In this document: positions 15,050-24,000 of the stretch, in pieces
Layout: each line of letters starts with the position of its first letter
How positions within the stretch are numbered: position 1 is the stretch's first letter
Source: an uncultured Bacteroidales bacterium
Lineage (GTDB): Bacteria; Bacteroidota; Bacteroidia; Bacteroidales; Bacteroidaceae
DNA length: 31,111 nt
Assembly: GCA_902768605.1 (NCBI GenBank)
Contig: CACXLY010000024.1
Coordinates: 1-31,111, forward strand
Reading direction: 5' to 3'
The notes under the pieces: model-generated
What the model was told of the DNA's origin: nothing
Databases searched by the model: none
Seen by the model: the letters and a program-made list of their open reading frames with translations, nothing else
Program-made: the position numbers and the translations under genes

Positions 15050-18000
15050 TTATTCAGCATCTGCCATGAGGTTGAGAACGTAGGTGTAGTCGGCAATATC
15101 GACTGAGCCGTCACCGTTAACGTCGCCTGCGGGATCGTTGTTCTCGTCGGCCATCAGGTTCAGGATGAACGTTGCGTCAGCAATATCGACATCACCGTCA
15201 CCGTTAGCATCGCCTTCAGCACCGTTGAGAGGCTTGCCACCTTCTGCCCTCATCTGAGCCATGGTGATGAAGCGGAACTTGCGAACATTCAGTGCCAAAG
15301 CTTCCTGCGCAGCAGCATCGTAGTTGATGTACCAGCGGATACCGTGGTCAACGCCTGAGCCGAAGCCGAGCTTGCTAACACCCTTAGATACGTTGATGTA
15401 AACAGTTGTCCATTCATCGGCAGCAGGAATCTTGTCCAGATTCTCCTTCACTTCTGTGGTCAGCAGAGGAGTGTTGTACATTACCATGCCGTTTTCGAGA
15501 TCCTGTTCGCTCTTGTAGTCGAAAGCAATGATCTGCTTGTCTTCTGCCAGAGGCTCATAGATGTTCTTCAGGTCAATCCAGGGCCTTGTGCCTTCCGTTG
15601 AGATGTCGAATGTGAAGCTTTCCAATTCGTCAACGCCCATGACACTATTGCTCTGAGCAGTAACCTCGAGATAGTCGGGGAATTCAGCGAAGAGCTCAGC
15701 CTTAGCAGCCAGAGCAGCTTCAGCATTTGCATAAACGCCGTCGCTCAGGCTTTCTCTTGTGGCATAAACTGCCTCTTCTGCCAAACCATCCAAATCATGG
15801 TTGCCGTCGCACCACTTAACATAGACCTTAGTCGTTGCGTCGAAGAGAGTAGCATAACCCTTCTTCGTGTTGTAGATAGACTCCATGATTTCACCGATAG
15901 CCTTCAGGTTATCGAAGGTGAAGGCTTCTGCGTTAACGTTCTCGTTGAGAGCAGTTCTCTCAGCAGCTGAGAAGTTAGCCATGCCTGGGTAGTCAGCTTC
16001 TGAGTCGCCTGCTTCGGGATCATAGACGTGATAGTTCTCTGTCAAGCCAATGATACGATCGTTAGCATACTCTTTAGCTTCTTCGAGTGCTTCAGCAGCG
16101 TCCTCGCCAAGATAAACGAGGCCGAAGTTACCAACGGCTGCCCATTCGCTGCCCTGAGTGCCTTCGTTCTTTACACCGAGAGTCAGAGTGCCATCAGTTA
16201 CCTTAGCCACCAGCGTGATAGCGTAGCGGCCCTGTGCGAATGCGTAAGCTGCGCCTTCACTGCCCCAGATACCCCAGCCGAGTACTTCGGAAGAGTCGGC
16301 ATTGTAGATCTTGTGGTCAGCGATAGTGCCACGCCATGCATCAACAGAGTCAACAGCGCCTTCGAGGATTACGGGGAAGTAGGTCTGTACATCGTTAGCA
16401 TAAGCCATAGCAGCGTAGTTGTAGCTCAGGAGCTTCTCGTCGCCGTTAGCGCGATATGCTGCGTTGAGAGTTACCTTATAGTAACCGTTCTTCAGATCCT
16501 TGAGAGTCTGGTTGACGTCGAATGTCTTGTTCTCGTTAACGAACTCAGCAGCGTAGATCTCGTTGTCGGCAGAGCTTGTGCCAGTGCGGTAGATGACACC
16601 GTTCCAGCCTTCTGCTTCGAGGTCGCCCTTCTTGTCAGGTTCGTTGGGATCGCCAGCCTTCTTGAAGGTCGGGTTCACGATGAGGCAGGTGATGTCCATG
16701 CCTTCGCCATAACCGACTGCTACGGCTGCAACCTTCATTGATTCCATGAACTCGAGCTCACCATTCAGGATGCTGTCGTTCAGCACATGTTCGTCGAGGA
16801 TGTAAGCAACGTTACCGTTGGGATAAGCATCAGAGGGAGCAGCAGCTTCGCCTGTGATGTAACCAAGCAGCACGTCCTTAGCCTCGCTGTCGGTCAGGCT
16901 TTCGCAAAGTGTAGCGAGTTCTGCAGCTTCTGCCTCGAGCTTGTCATAGAGAGCAGCACTTGCCTCGATGGCGTCGCGGAGGGTTTCAAGCTTGTAGTTA
17001 ACTGCGAAGAGTTCCTCCATGTTGGCGCAACCTTCGATTTCGGGAACAGTAGCCTTGTACTCGTTGATGAGTTCCTGCTGTGCGCGATACTTGTCGGCAT
17101 CGAATTCGTTAGCAGCTACAGTATACTGGTCCTTGAGAGCCTCAAACTCTTCGGGAGTACCGAAGTAGAGTTCGTTCATCTGAATCTGAGAGCCTTCGTA
17201 AGCCTTTGTTACGACTACCTTATAATAAAGATACTCGCCTTGTTCTTCGCTGAAGCCGAAGTAAGAGGGCTGTGCATCTACGGGATGCAGGCGGTCCTGA
17301 CCTACCTCTTCCTTCTTGTCGATGAGAACCCAGCCTTCAGCATCCTTGGTAGCTTCGCCGTCGCCTTCGAAGTTAGCGGCATAGATGTACCAAGTTCTCC
17401 AGTTACGTTGCCAATACTGCTTTGCGTCGTTACCTGTTGTCAGAGTATAGAAGAATGGAGAGGTCTTGTCCTGTGTACGGAAGATGATGTATGTGTCGCC
17501 ACCTTCGTCGGCATTGCCGCCCCACTTTGTAGCCTTGACTTGCTTCTCTTCGCCGGTCTCTTCGTCGATGACTGTCTTATTGAGAGCGATACCGTCGATG
17601 AGGTTACCGTAGAAGCCATCACCAAACTGAGCGACTGTGTGGCCACCGAGCAGGATGTAGTAGCATTCGTTGTCCGGGTCAGTTGCCTGGATAATCCATC
17701 CGAGGTAGTCCATCTCGGCCTGGAGCTCTTCGTTTGTAAGAGCACCTTCGTTGGTCTCCTCGTTAACGATGTAAGCGTGTGTGCCGCGGATGTACTTAGC
17801 GCAAGGAGCGATGTTCTCGGATGTGTAAGCGGTCTGCCAAGCACTCATGCTGGGAGATGCGATGTCAGCACCTACGACTTCTGTATATACGGAGTCGTAC
17901 TTCTCATAAAGGTCGGCAGAAGTCTTGATCTTGTTTTGGAGGTCAACGAGCTCGTTCTTGAGTTTCATCACGTCAGGAGCGTTGACGGTAGTCTCCAGCT

Positions 18001-20221
18001 CTTGGTGCTTCTCGTTGTACTCGTCGATAAAGCCCTTGTAAGCAACGCGCTCAGCGGGGTTGTAACCTTCGAATTGAGATGCAAACTCTTCACGATACTC
18101 CATGAGGTTACCTGTGTTGTAGAACGTGAATTCATTCATCTGGATGAGGTCACCGCTACCGGCGGCTGTTACTTCAATCTTGAAGTACTTGTAAGGCACC
18201 TTGCAACCTTCGGAGAGATAGATGTAGCTTTCGAACTCATTGTCGGTATGGAGGATGTCCTCTCCAATGTTATTCTTATCATCAATGAGCACCCAAGCGT
18301 CGGAGTTACGAAGTGCTGCGGGATCGAAGCCTTCGTCTTCCTTGCTGATTTCGGTGTCGAAGTTAGCGCCCCATATCTTCCAGTTCTTCCAGTTACGTCC
18401 GGGATAAGAGTGGGTGTCGCCACCAGTTACGAGGCCATAGTATGTGGGCTGGATGGGTTCGTCGGCCTTGAAGATGGTCCATGCGGGCAATGAGTTGGTA
18501 CACCACTTGGTTGCCACTCCTTGTCCTCCATAAGCAATGCCGTCATAGAGCATAGAATCGTCCTCGCCTCCGAAGCCGCCGCTACCTGCGATGTGAGTGT
18601 AGGTGGCGTTGATGGGATCGGGAATTGCAGAATTATTAATAATGTAGGAGTTGATGCGGTTTGCTTCCTTCACAGCCTGGGCGCCGGTAAGCTGACGGTT
18701 TGCCTTGATGTAAGCGAGGTTACCGACAGGATAGTCTTCGCTGGGTTCGATGACTGTCTGGCCAATCCAAGCATTCAGGTAAGCGACTGCTTCATCAGAG
18801 AGTTCGCCGCCGTCGATGGCATTGATGGCCTGGTTGCTGGCGGTAATCAGCTCTGCGTAATTGGCAGCAGAAGCGTTGATAGCATCAGTGAGGTTGTCGA
18901 CTGCAGCGCGGAGGTTGCCCAGTTCAACGGGGTCGCTGCAAGCTCTAACCTGTGCGATGGTAGCTTCCATCTGGTCGAGGAGTGCCTTCTCTGCGAAGAG
19001 GTCGGGGTTGAAGTTAGCTTCAGCAGCGTTGGCAATGTCGTCGCGGTCGAGAATGACTGTGTAGGCGTCGCCGAGGATCATGTCGGCCATCTGCATGGTG
19101 CCACCGCCTCTGATTTGGTCGAGCTCTACTTTGAAGTACCTGTACTCTGTGGTATTCTCTTCAGAGAAAGTGAAGAAAGAGGACATGTAGTTAGCAGCGG
19201 GGAGCTCATTCATGCTGTTGCCGGTAGGAACGTTAGCTTTGTCGTCGAGGAGTACCCATGCGTCGGATTCGCGTGTGACATTTGCTTCGTCAGTAGCGTT
19301 CATGCCATAGATCTGCCACTGCTTCCAGTTACGGTCGGGATAGCTACCTGTATCGTTGGCCGTAGTGAGGATGTAGTAGGCGGGAGCCATTGCGCGTGAA
19401 GCCTTGAAGATGATGTAGGCACCGTTTGAGGTCTCACCCTTGTTTCGGCCTGTGAAGCCACAACACCACTTGGTGCCCGAGTCGCCGTCGAGGAGGTTGG
19501 CAGCGCCTTCGTTGTTGTAGCCTCCGCTATTGGCGATGTTGAAGAAGTTGACGGGTTCGTCGGTGCTTGTGCCTTGCTCTTCCTTCCATTTCAGATAGGC
19601 TTCCAAGTCGCCATAGGTGCCCAGGCCCCACTCTGCCATCTGCAGATAGACGTCAGCGCCTTCGACGCTCTGCTCGATCTCGATCCAGTAGTACTGGTAA
19701 GCAGTAGTAGAAACTACGCTAAACTCGAGGTTGACAGGAGCGAAGTTTGCTGCGGGCAGCGGCTCGTCCTGCTTGTCGTCGACGAGTGTCCAGCCCTCGC
19801 CTTCGCGAACTGCATCGGCATCGTTCTCGAAGTTGCCGGCATAAATCTTCCAGGATGCCCAGTTACGACCCGGATTGCTTCCGGTGTCGTTTGCTGTAAC
19901 GAGGAAGTAGAATTCGGGAACGACGGGCTTCTCTGCCTTCACGATGATGTACATCTTGTTCGCAGAGGCATCGGTGTTGATGGGCCATGCTTCCTCGTCG
20001 CTGAGGCTGGCATCGAACCATCCGCCCCACTTGGTGTCGATTTTCGTGTCCACCAACTTGGCATACGATTCTTTGTGACTAACGTCAGACTGACCGTAGG
20101 AAAGCATACCGTCAATAGGCGTGAGCTGGAAATACTCAGCCCTTGCACTCTGAGCAGCCGTCATCATGAGAGCGACGAGGCATAACCAAAGAGTGCGTGA
20201 AGATGTAATTACTTTCTTCAT
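15050..20221 (-). CDS. Giant exported protein with four discoidin-like modules and a dockerin-like tail
   Basis: The 1723-residue product has a signal peptide (about 1-28, ending SARA). Four copies of an F5/8 type C-like module lie at about 35-202, 227-385, 540-702 and 860-1020, each with a variant of TANDTG-x-PxRNWxxWxIYGxN and a GWxLxDDK strand. Helical linkers at about 405-530, 715-850 and 1025-1160 (for example LRAAVDNLTDAINASA) separate them. From about 1175 to 1420 there is a jelly-roll-like region. The C-terminus (about 1670-1723) has two calcium-loop motifs, GDANGDGDVDIADATF and GDVNGDGSVDIADYTY, as in type I dockerins. The protein is very acidic and uses more A/T-ending codons than its neighbours, which suggests high expression. 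The ATG follows a run of nine A, typical of well-translated Bacteroidetes genes. A surface glycan-binding role is likely; no catalytic domain is recognised. Confidence 0.82.
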   Translation of the reverse strand: MKKVITSSRTLWLCLVALMMTAAQSARAEYFQLTPIDGMLSYGQSDVSHKESYAKLVDTKIDTKWGGWFDASLSDEEAWPINTDASANKMYIIVKAEKPVVPEFYFLVTANDTGSNPGRNWASWKIYAGNFENDADAVREGEGWTLVDDKQDEPLPAANFAPVNLEFSVVSTTAYQYYWIEIEQSVEGADVYLQMAEWGLGTYGDLEAYLKWKEEQGTSTDEPVNFFNIANSGGYNNEGAANLLDGDSGTKWCCGFTGRNKGETSNGAYIIFKASRAMAPAYYILTTANDTGSYPDRNWKQWQIYGMNATDEANVTRESDAWVLLDDKANVPTGNSMNELPAANYMSSFFTFSEENTTEYRYFKVELDQIRGGGTMQMADMILGDAYTVILDRDDIANAAEANFNPDLFAEKALLDQMEATIAQVRACSDPVELGNLRAAVDNLTDAINASAANYAELITASNQAINAIDGGELSDEAVAYLNAWIGQTVIEPSEDYPVGNLAYIKANRQLTGAQAVKEANRINSYIINNSAIPDPINATYTHIAGSGGFGGEDDSMLYDGIAYGGQGVATKWCTNSLPAWTIFKADEPIQPTYYGLVTGGDTHSYPGRNWKNWKIWGANFDTEISKEDEGFDPAALRNSDAWVLIDDKNNIGEDILHTDNEFESYIYLSEGCKVPYKYFKIEVTAAGSGDLIQMNEFTFYNTGNLMEYREEFASQFEGYNPAERVAYKGFIDEYNEKHQELETTVNAPDVMKLKNELVDLQNKIKTSADLYEKYDSVYTEVVGADIASPSMSAWQTAYTSENIAPCAKYIRGTHAYIVNEETNEGALTNEELQAEMDYLGWIIQATDPDNECYYILLGGHTVAQFGDGFYGNLIDGIALNKTVIDEETGEEKQVKATKWGGNADEGGDTYIIFRTQDKTSPFFYTLTTGNDAKQYWQRNWRTWYIYAANFEGDGEATKDAEGWVLIDKKEEVGQDRLHPVDAQPSYFGFSEEQGEYLYYKVVVTKAYEGSQIQMNELYFGTPEEFEALKDQYTVAANEFDADKYRAQQELINEYKATVPEIEGCANMEELFAVNYKLETLRDAIEASAALYDKLEAEAAELATLCESLTDSEAKDVLLGYITGEAAAPSDAYPNGNVAYILDEHVLNDSILNGELEFMESMKVAAVAVGYGEGMDITCLIVNPTFKKAGDPNEPDKKGDLEAEGWNGVIYRTGTSSADNEIYAAEFVNENKTFDVNQTLKDLKNGYYKVTLNAAYRANGDEKLLSYNYAAMAYANDVQTYFPVILEGAVDSVDAWRGTIADHKIYNADSSEVLGWGIWGSEGAAYAFAQGRYAITLVAKVTDGTLTLGVKNEGTQGSEWAAVGNFGLVYLGEDAAEALEEAKEYANDRIIGLTENYHVYDPEAGDSEADYPGMANFSAAERTALNENVNAEAFTFDNLKAIGEIMESIYNTKKGYATLFDATTKVYVKWCDGNHDLDGLAEEAVYATRESLSDGVYANAEAALAAKAELFAEFPDYLEVTAQSNSVMGVDELESFTFDISTEGTRPWIDLKNIYEPLAEDKQIIAFDYKSEQDLENGMVMYNTPLLTTEVKENLDKIPAADEWTTVYINVSKGVSKLGFGSGVDHGIRWYINYDAAAQEALALNVRKFRFITMAQMRAEGGKPLNGAEGDANGDGDVDIADATFILNLMADENNDPAGDVNGDGSVDIADYTYVLNLMADAE

Positions 20222-20330
20222 TTTTTTTTGGTTTTAGAAGTTAATAAATTGGGTTAACTAAATGTTTATTTTTGCTTGTTTTATGCTCTTTCTCATGTAT
20301 GCACATACGCACATTGCGCCTTGTGAAGGG

Positions 20331-20338
20331 CAAAGTTA
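20331..20338 (-). promoter_or_regulatory. Candidate -7 box of the giant discoidin protein gene
   Basis: TAACTTTG on the minus strand fits the Bacteroidetes TAnnTTTG -7 element exactly. It would give an A/T-rich leader of about 105 nt. No good -33 TTTG lies at the usual distance, so the call is tentative. The rest of 20222-20510 shows no gene or repeat that I recognise. Confidence 0.45.
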
Positions 20339-20510
20339 AGGTTTTTTGAGCACTTTTTTGCTTTCCTTGACACAAACTTTGCATTATTTAAGGATTTTTA
20401 ACGCATGTAGGTTAGTCTTTCGCCTAATCATAGATGTTTCGGGCATTCGCAAGCCATTGAAGGGGCTAAAACCTTGTGTCGGCAACAAAGACGTTCCAGG
20501 AGGGTAGTGA

Positions 20511-20586
20511 CATCACGTTGCCAGGACCTTCGCGACACGTTGCAAGCACCCTCGCATCACGTTGCTGCGGCGATGACATCATAAAG
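20511..20586. repeat. Second 22-bp period array, core catcacgttg
   Basis: catcacgttg at 20511, cgacacgttg at 20533, catcacgttg at 20555 and a decayed catcataaag at 20577 are spaced exactly 22 bp apart. The core differs from that of the arrays at 12468 and 20820, but the period is the same. The last unit runs into the hairpin element that follows. Confidence 0.75.
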
Positions 20587-20793
20587 TCCCGAAGGGACGA
20601 AAGAACACAGACGGGGGTGTAACCCCCGGTAATGGTTTGCCCCCAAGGAAAGTCCCGAAGGGACGACAGAACCCTAAGCAAGCTGGAATTAGATAAATAA
20701 TATATTCTGTCGCCCTTCCAGGGCTTAGAGATAGTGTATAGCATGGGGCCGGGGGTTGTCACCCCCGTCTGTTGTCTGTCGCACCTTCGGTGC
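20581..20793. repeat. Structured hairpin repeat element, copy B (four hairpins)
   Basis: Four 13-nt hairpins with 5-bp stems and 3-nt loops lie at 20586-20598, 20652-20664, 20712-20724 and 20781-20793. The first two are in one orientation and the last two are inverted. Each is followed, in its own orientation, by GAMAGA. An outer inverted pair, acagacgggggtgtaaccccc and its mirror near 20751-20772, makes the whole unit a long palindrome. The final hairpin is followed by TTTTTT on the plus strand, so it could also act as a plus-strand terminator. Confidence 0.75.
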
Positions 20794-20819
20794 TTTTTTA
20801 CCGGACGACAATAATTCCT

Positions 20820-20940
20820 ACAGCAAAAGACCCCCTAACCCCCTTTAGGGGGAATTCAACGCTACAGCAAGGAAAGTCGATTCCCACAGCAAGGAAAGTC
20901 GATTCCCACAGCAAGGAAAGCTCGACGCTACAGCAAGGAA
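20820..20940. repeat. Third 22-bp period array, inverted relative to 12468-12679
   Basis: The core acagcaaggaa occurs at 20864, 20886, 20908 and 20930, exactly 22 bp apart, with a partial copy at 20820. A ccccctttagggggaattc element lies inside it, as in the array near the fucosidase gene but in reverse orientation. With the two preceding features, this explains most of the 813-bp gap at 20222-21034. Confidence 0.85.
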
Positions 20941-20983
20941 AAACGAACGCCACGCGAGGGGTTGGCTGGGGCCTCGCGTGGCG
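20941..20983 (-). terminator. Intrinsic terminator after the first CotH protein gene
   Basis: A perfect 12-bp G/C-rich stem (cgccacgcgagg at 20948-20959, cctcgcgtggcg at 20972-20983) has a 12-nt loop. On the minus strand it is followed by the T-rich TTCGTTTTTCC. It lies 51 nt after the stop codon at 21035. Confidence 0.75.
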
Positions 20984-21034
20984 CTGGTTGGCGGGAGCTG
21001 TCGGAGCTCCTGAAACTATGTGAAAGAGATGGAT

Positions 21035-24000
21035 TTACATGCTCTTCAGGAGCAGCACGACATCCTGGGCGTTGATTTTCCCGTCGGCATTGAGGTCGGC
21101 AGCCTCGGGGACGAAGCCTTCGACGGGTTTGCCTACGATGTAGAGCCTGAGCGCTTCGTAGTCGAGCATGTTCACCTGGCCGTCGCCGTTCACATCGCCT
21201 GGGACGACGGGTTGCGGCGTGTCGAAGTAGAAGTCGTAGGGTGTATAGTTGGTGGCTCCGAGCGTAGTGTCGTCCTCCCGGCGGTCGAGGAGTTTCCATC
21301 CGCTGTCGTTCGGGTCGTCGCTTTGTGTGTTACTGCCAAAGAGCGACCACGTGACGGGGTTGCGGCCGGGGAACGTCTGCGTGTCGGCTGCCGTGGTAAT
21401 GCGATAGCCGGACAACGCGACTTGTTCGCCTGCGTCTATATATATATATAATGTGGTGCCTGCATAGAAGTTGGCACAATACTTCGTGTGGATGTCGTCG
21501 TCGAAGAGATCGACGGGGTCGTGGTCCTTGATGTATGTGCCGGTCCAAGCGTATGTGGAGAGCGGCGTCACCTCGTTGCCGTCGGTGTCGAGGAGGTCGA
21601 ACTCGCAGAACTGTATGGTGTTGCCGCTGGCTACCTTCTCGATGGCGAGCTGATAGTAGCGGTGTCCGGGCAGTGGGGCAATGACGGTGACGGTGCAGGT
21701 GTCGCGCAGGGTGCCCACGTTCGGTGCGGAGACGATGATGTCGGCTGTGCCTACGCCTACCGCCTTGACCATTCCGTCGGCATCGACCGTAGCGACGGAC
21801 TCGTCGGTGCTGGTCCAGAGCATAGTGACGTCCTGCATGGCCGTCGGCGTATAGCTTACCAGGAGCTGGAGCTCCTCGCCTTGCGGGATGGTGGCGGTGT
21901 GCTGGTCGAGGGTGAGCGTCTTGAGCGTGTGCGGGATATAGAAGTCGTAAGGCGTGAAGTTTGTCGCCTCGAGGGTCCAATCGTCCTCGCGCTCGTCGAT
22001 GAGCGTCCATCCCTCATCGTCGGGGTCTTGCAGCTGCACGTTGCTGCCGTAGAGTCTCCATGAAGAGGGGTTTCGCTCGGGTACTTCGCCCGTGTCGTTG
22101 GCGGTGTAGATGCGATAGCCATAGGCATCGACGTCGCTGCCGGCATCGAAGAGGAAGTAGGCCCTGCCGGGGAAGTAAGCGCAGTATTTCGTATAGAGCT
22201 GTCCGTCGGCTGCATTCGGCCAGTCCTCGCCGCTGTAGCCTTCGGGCCCGCCTGCATAGATGCTGAGGTCGCCGACCTCGTAGAGCGACTCGTCGAGGAT
22301 GTCGAACTCGCTGAACTGTATGGTGCCGTGCCGTCCGCCCTGCACCTTCGTGATGACGAGGTTGTAGTAGCGGAACCTCATGGCATCGCCGGTGGAGTTG
22401 GTGTAGCGCCCTTCCTTCAGATAGACCCTGCCGCTTGCTTTGCTGAGCACGGGCGACGGGTCGTGCTGCCGTCCGTTGTCGAGGTTCTGGCGCCACCTGT
22501 CGCGCTGGCCGCTGCCATTGAGCAGGTAGCAGAGCTCGCCGTTATCCACCTGGGTGGGCGTCATGTGGTTGGTCTGCATGGAGGTGTAGTCCCAGCAGTT
22601 CTCCACGACGGTACTCTTGTCGGCGAAAGCGAACTCCTTGCCCTCCGTAGCGCCCGTGATGGTGCCCAGATTGTAGCAGTCCCGCACGTTCAGCTTGCCG
22701 GCAGAGGGCGCGATGATGGCAGCAGCATTCTCGTGAGCCGTGACGGTGCCGAGATTGCAGCAGTCGGAAAGGTTGAAGACAGACAACAGACGTCCGTAGC
22801 CGACGATACCGCCGGCATTTCCCTCAGTAGCGGTGACGCTGCCCCTGTTTTCGATGCCCGAGATGATGGGCGTGCCGTTGCGTGCGTAGCCGAGAAGCAT
22901 GCCGACATACGACGTGCCCTCTGCGCTGCAGCTTTCGTCGAAGATGATGTCCTTCAGCGTACAGCCGCTGACGTATCCGAAGAGGCCCACGCCCTCCGTC
23001 CCGCTGATGTGCAGGTTGCGAATGGTATGCCCCTGTCCGTCGAAGGTGCCGGCAAAGAGTTTCCTCGAGGTGCCGATGGGCTGGAAGTCCTCGTTGAAGG
23101 CCGTCATGTCGATGTCGGCCGTTAGCGCGGCCTGTGCATCCGTCTCGCCGCCCTCGTTGACCATCTGGCAGAATGTGCAGAGGTCGAGGCCGGAGCCTAT
23201 CTGATAGACGCCGCCCACCTGGCGAAGCGTGCCGTAGGACAACATGGCGTCCATCCAGGCCACACGGTTATAGACGAAGTCGCGGACGCGGTCCACCTCC
23301 GCCTCCCACGAGCCCGGAACGGCAGGGTTAAGCGAGAGCCACTGGTTCAGATAAGGCCAGCGATAGAAGTTCAGGGTGGCGGAAGCGCGTATCTCATTCC
23401 TGAGCGAATCCACGTCGGCAGCCACGTCGGCCGGCTCGAACTTGCCGCTGCGGCGAAGCTTTGCCCACATCTCCTGCATCTGAGCTAAAGCGGAGGGGTC
23501 GGAAAGCACGCGGCTGACGAACTGCGTCCAGTTGCCCGTGTCGCGCACTATGTACGTCCATTCCATCCGCTCGTTTGCGGGATAGGTCGTCTGGTCGTTC
23601 TCGAGGGCGAGGTCCGCGTCCCAGACAGGGCCTACATAGAAATGGTCGTCGCCACGCTCCTTGTAGAGGAAGACCTGGCAAAGCATGTCGGTGTTGCCGT
23701 TGAACTCGCTCGTCAGGATGTGCCTCAGGAACGTCTCCATGTCGAGAACGGAGCGCATGCCCGTCTCCGGGTCAGTATAGTTGGGGCCGAAGACGATGTC
23801 CTCCATGGCGTTCCATGTGTTCTGTATGTAGTTGAACTGCTCGGGCTGGATGATGTCTTCATCGGGGTCGTGCACCGTAATGGGATTGCCGTGCGACGAC
23901 CAGAAGTAGTATGGCTCGCGCGTCGCGTTGTTGTCCACCTCGACATAGTAGCCGCCCGTGATGTTCTCCTCATCGATGTCGTCCTCCGTCATCTCGGTGA

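Noticed and set aside
20781..20799. Intrinsic terminator of a plus-strand gene (gcaccttcggtgc then TTTTTT)
   Set aside because: There is no plus-strand gene upstream. The hairpin is one module of the repeat element, whose other hairpins lack a T-run.
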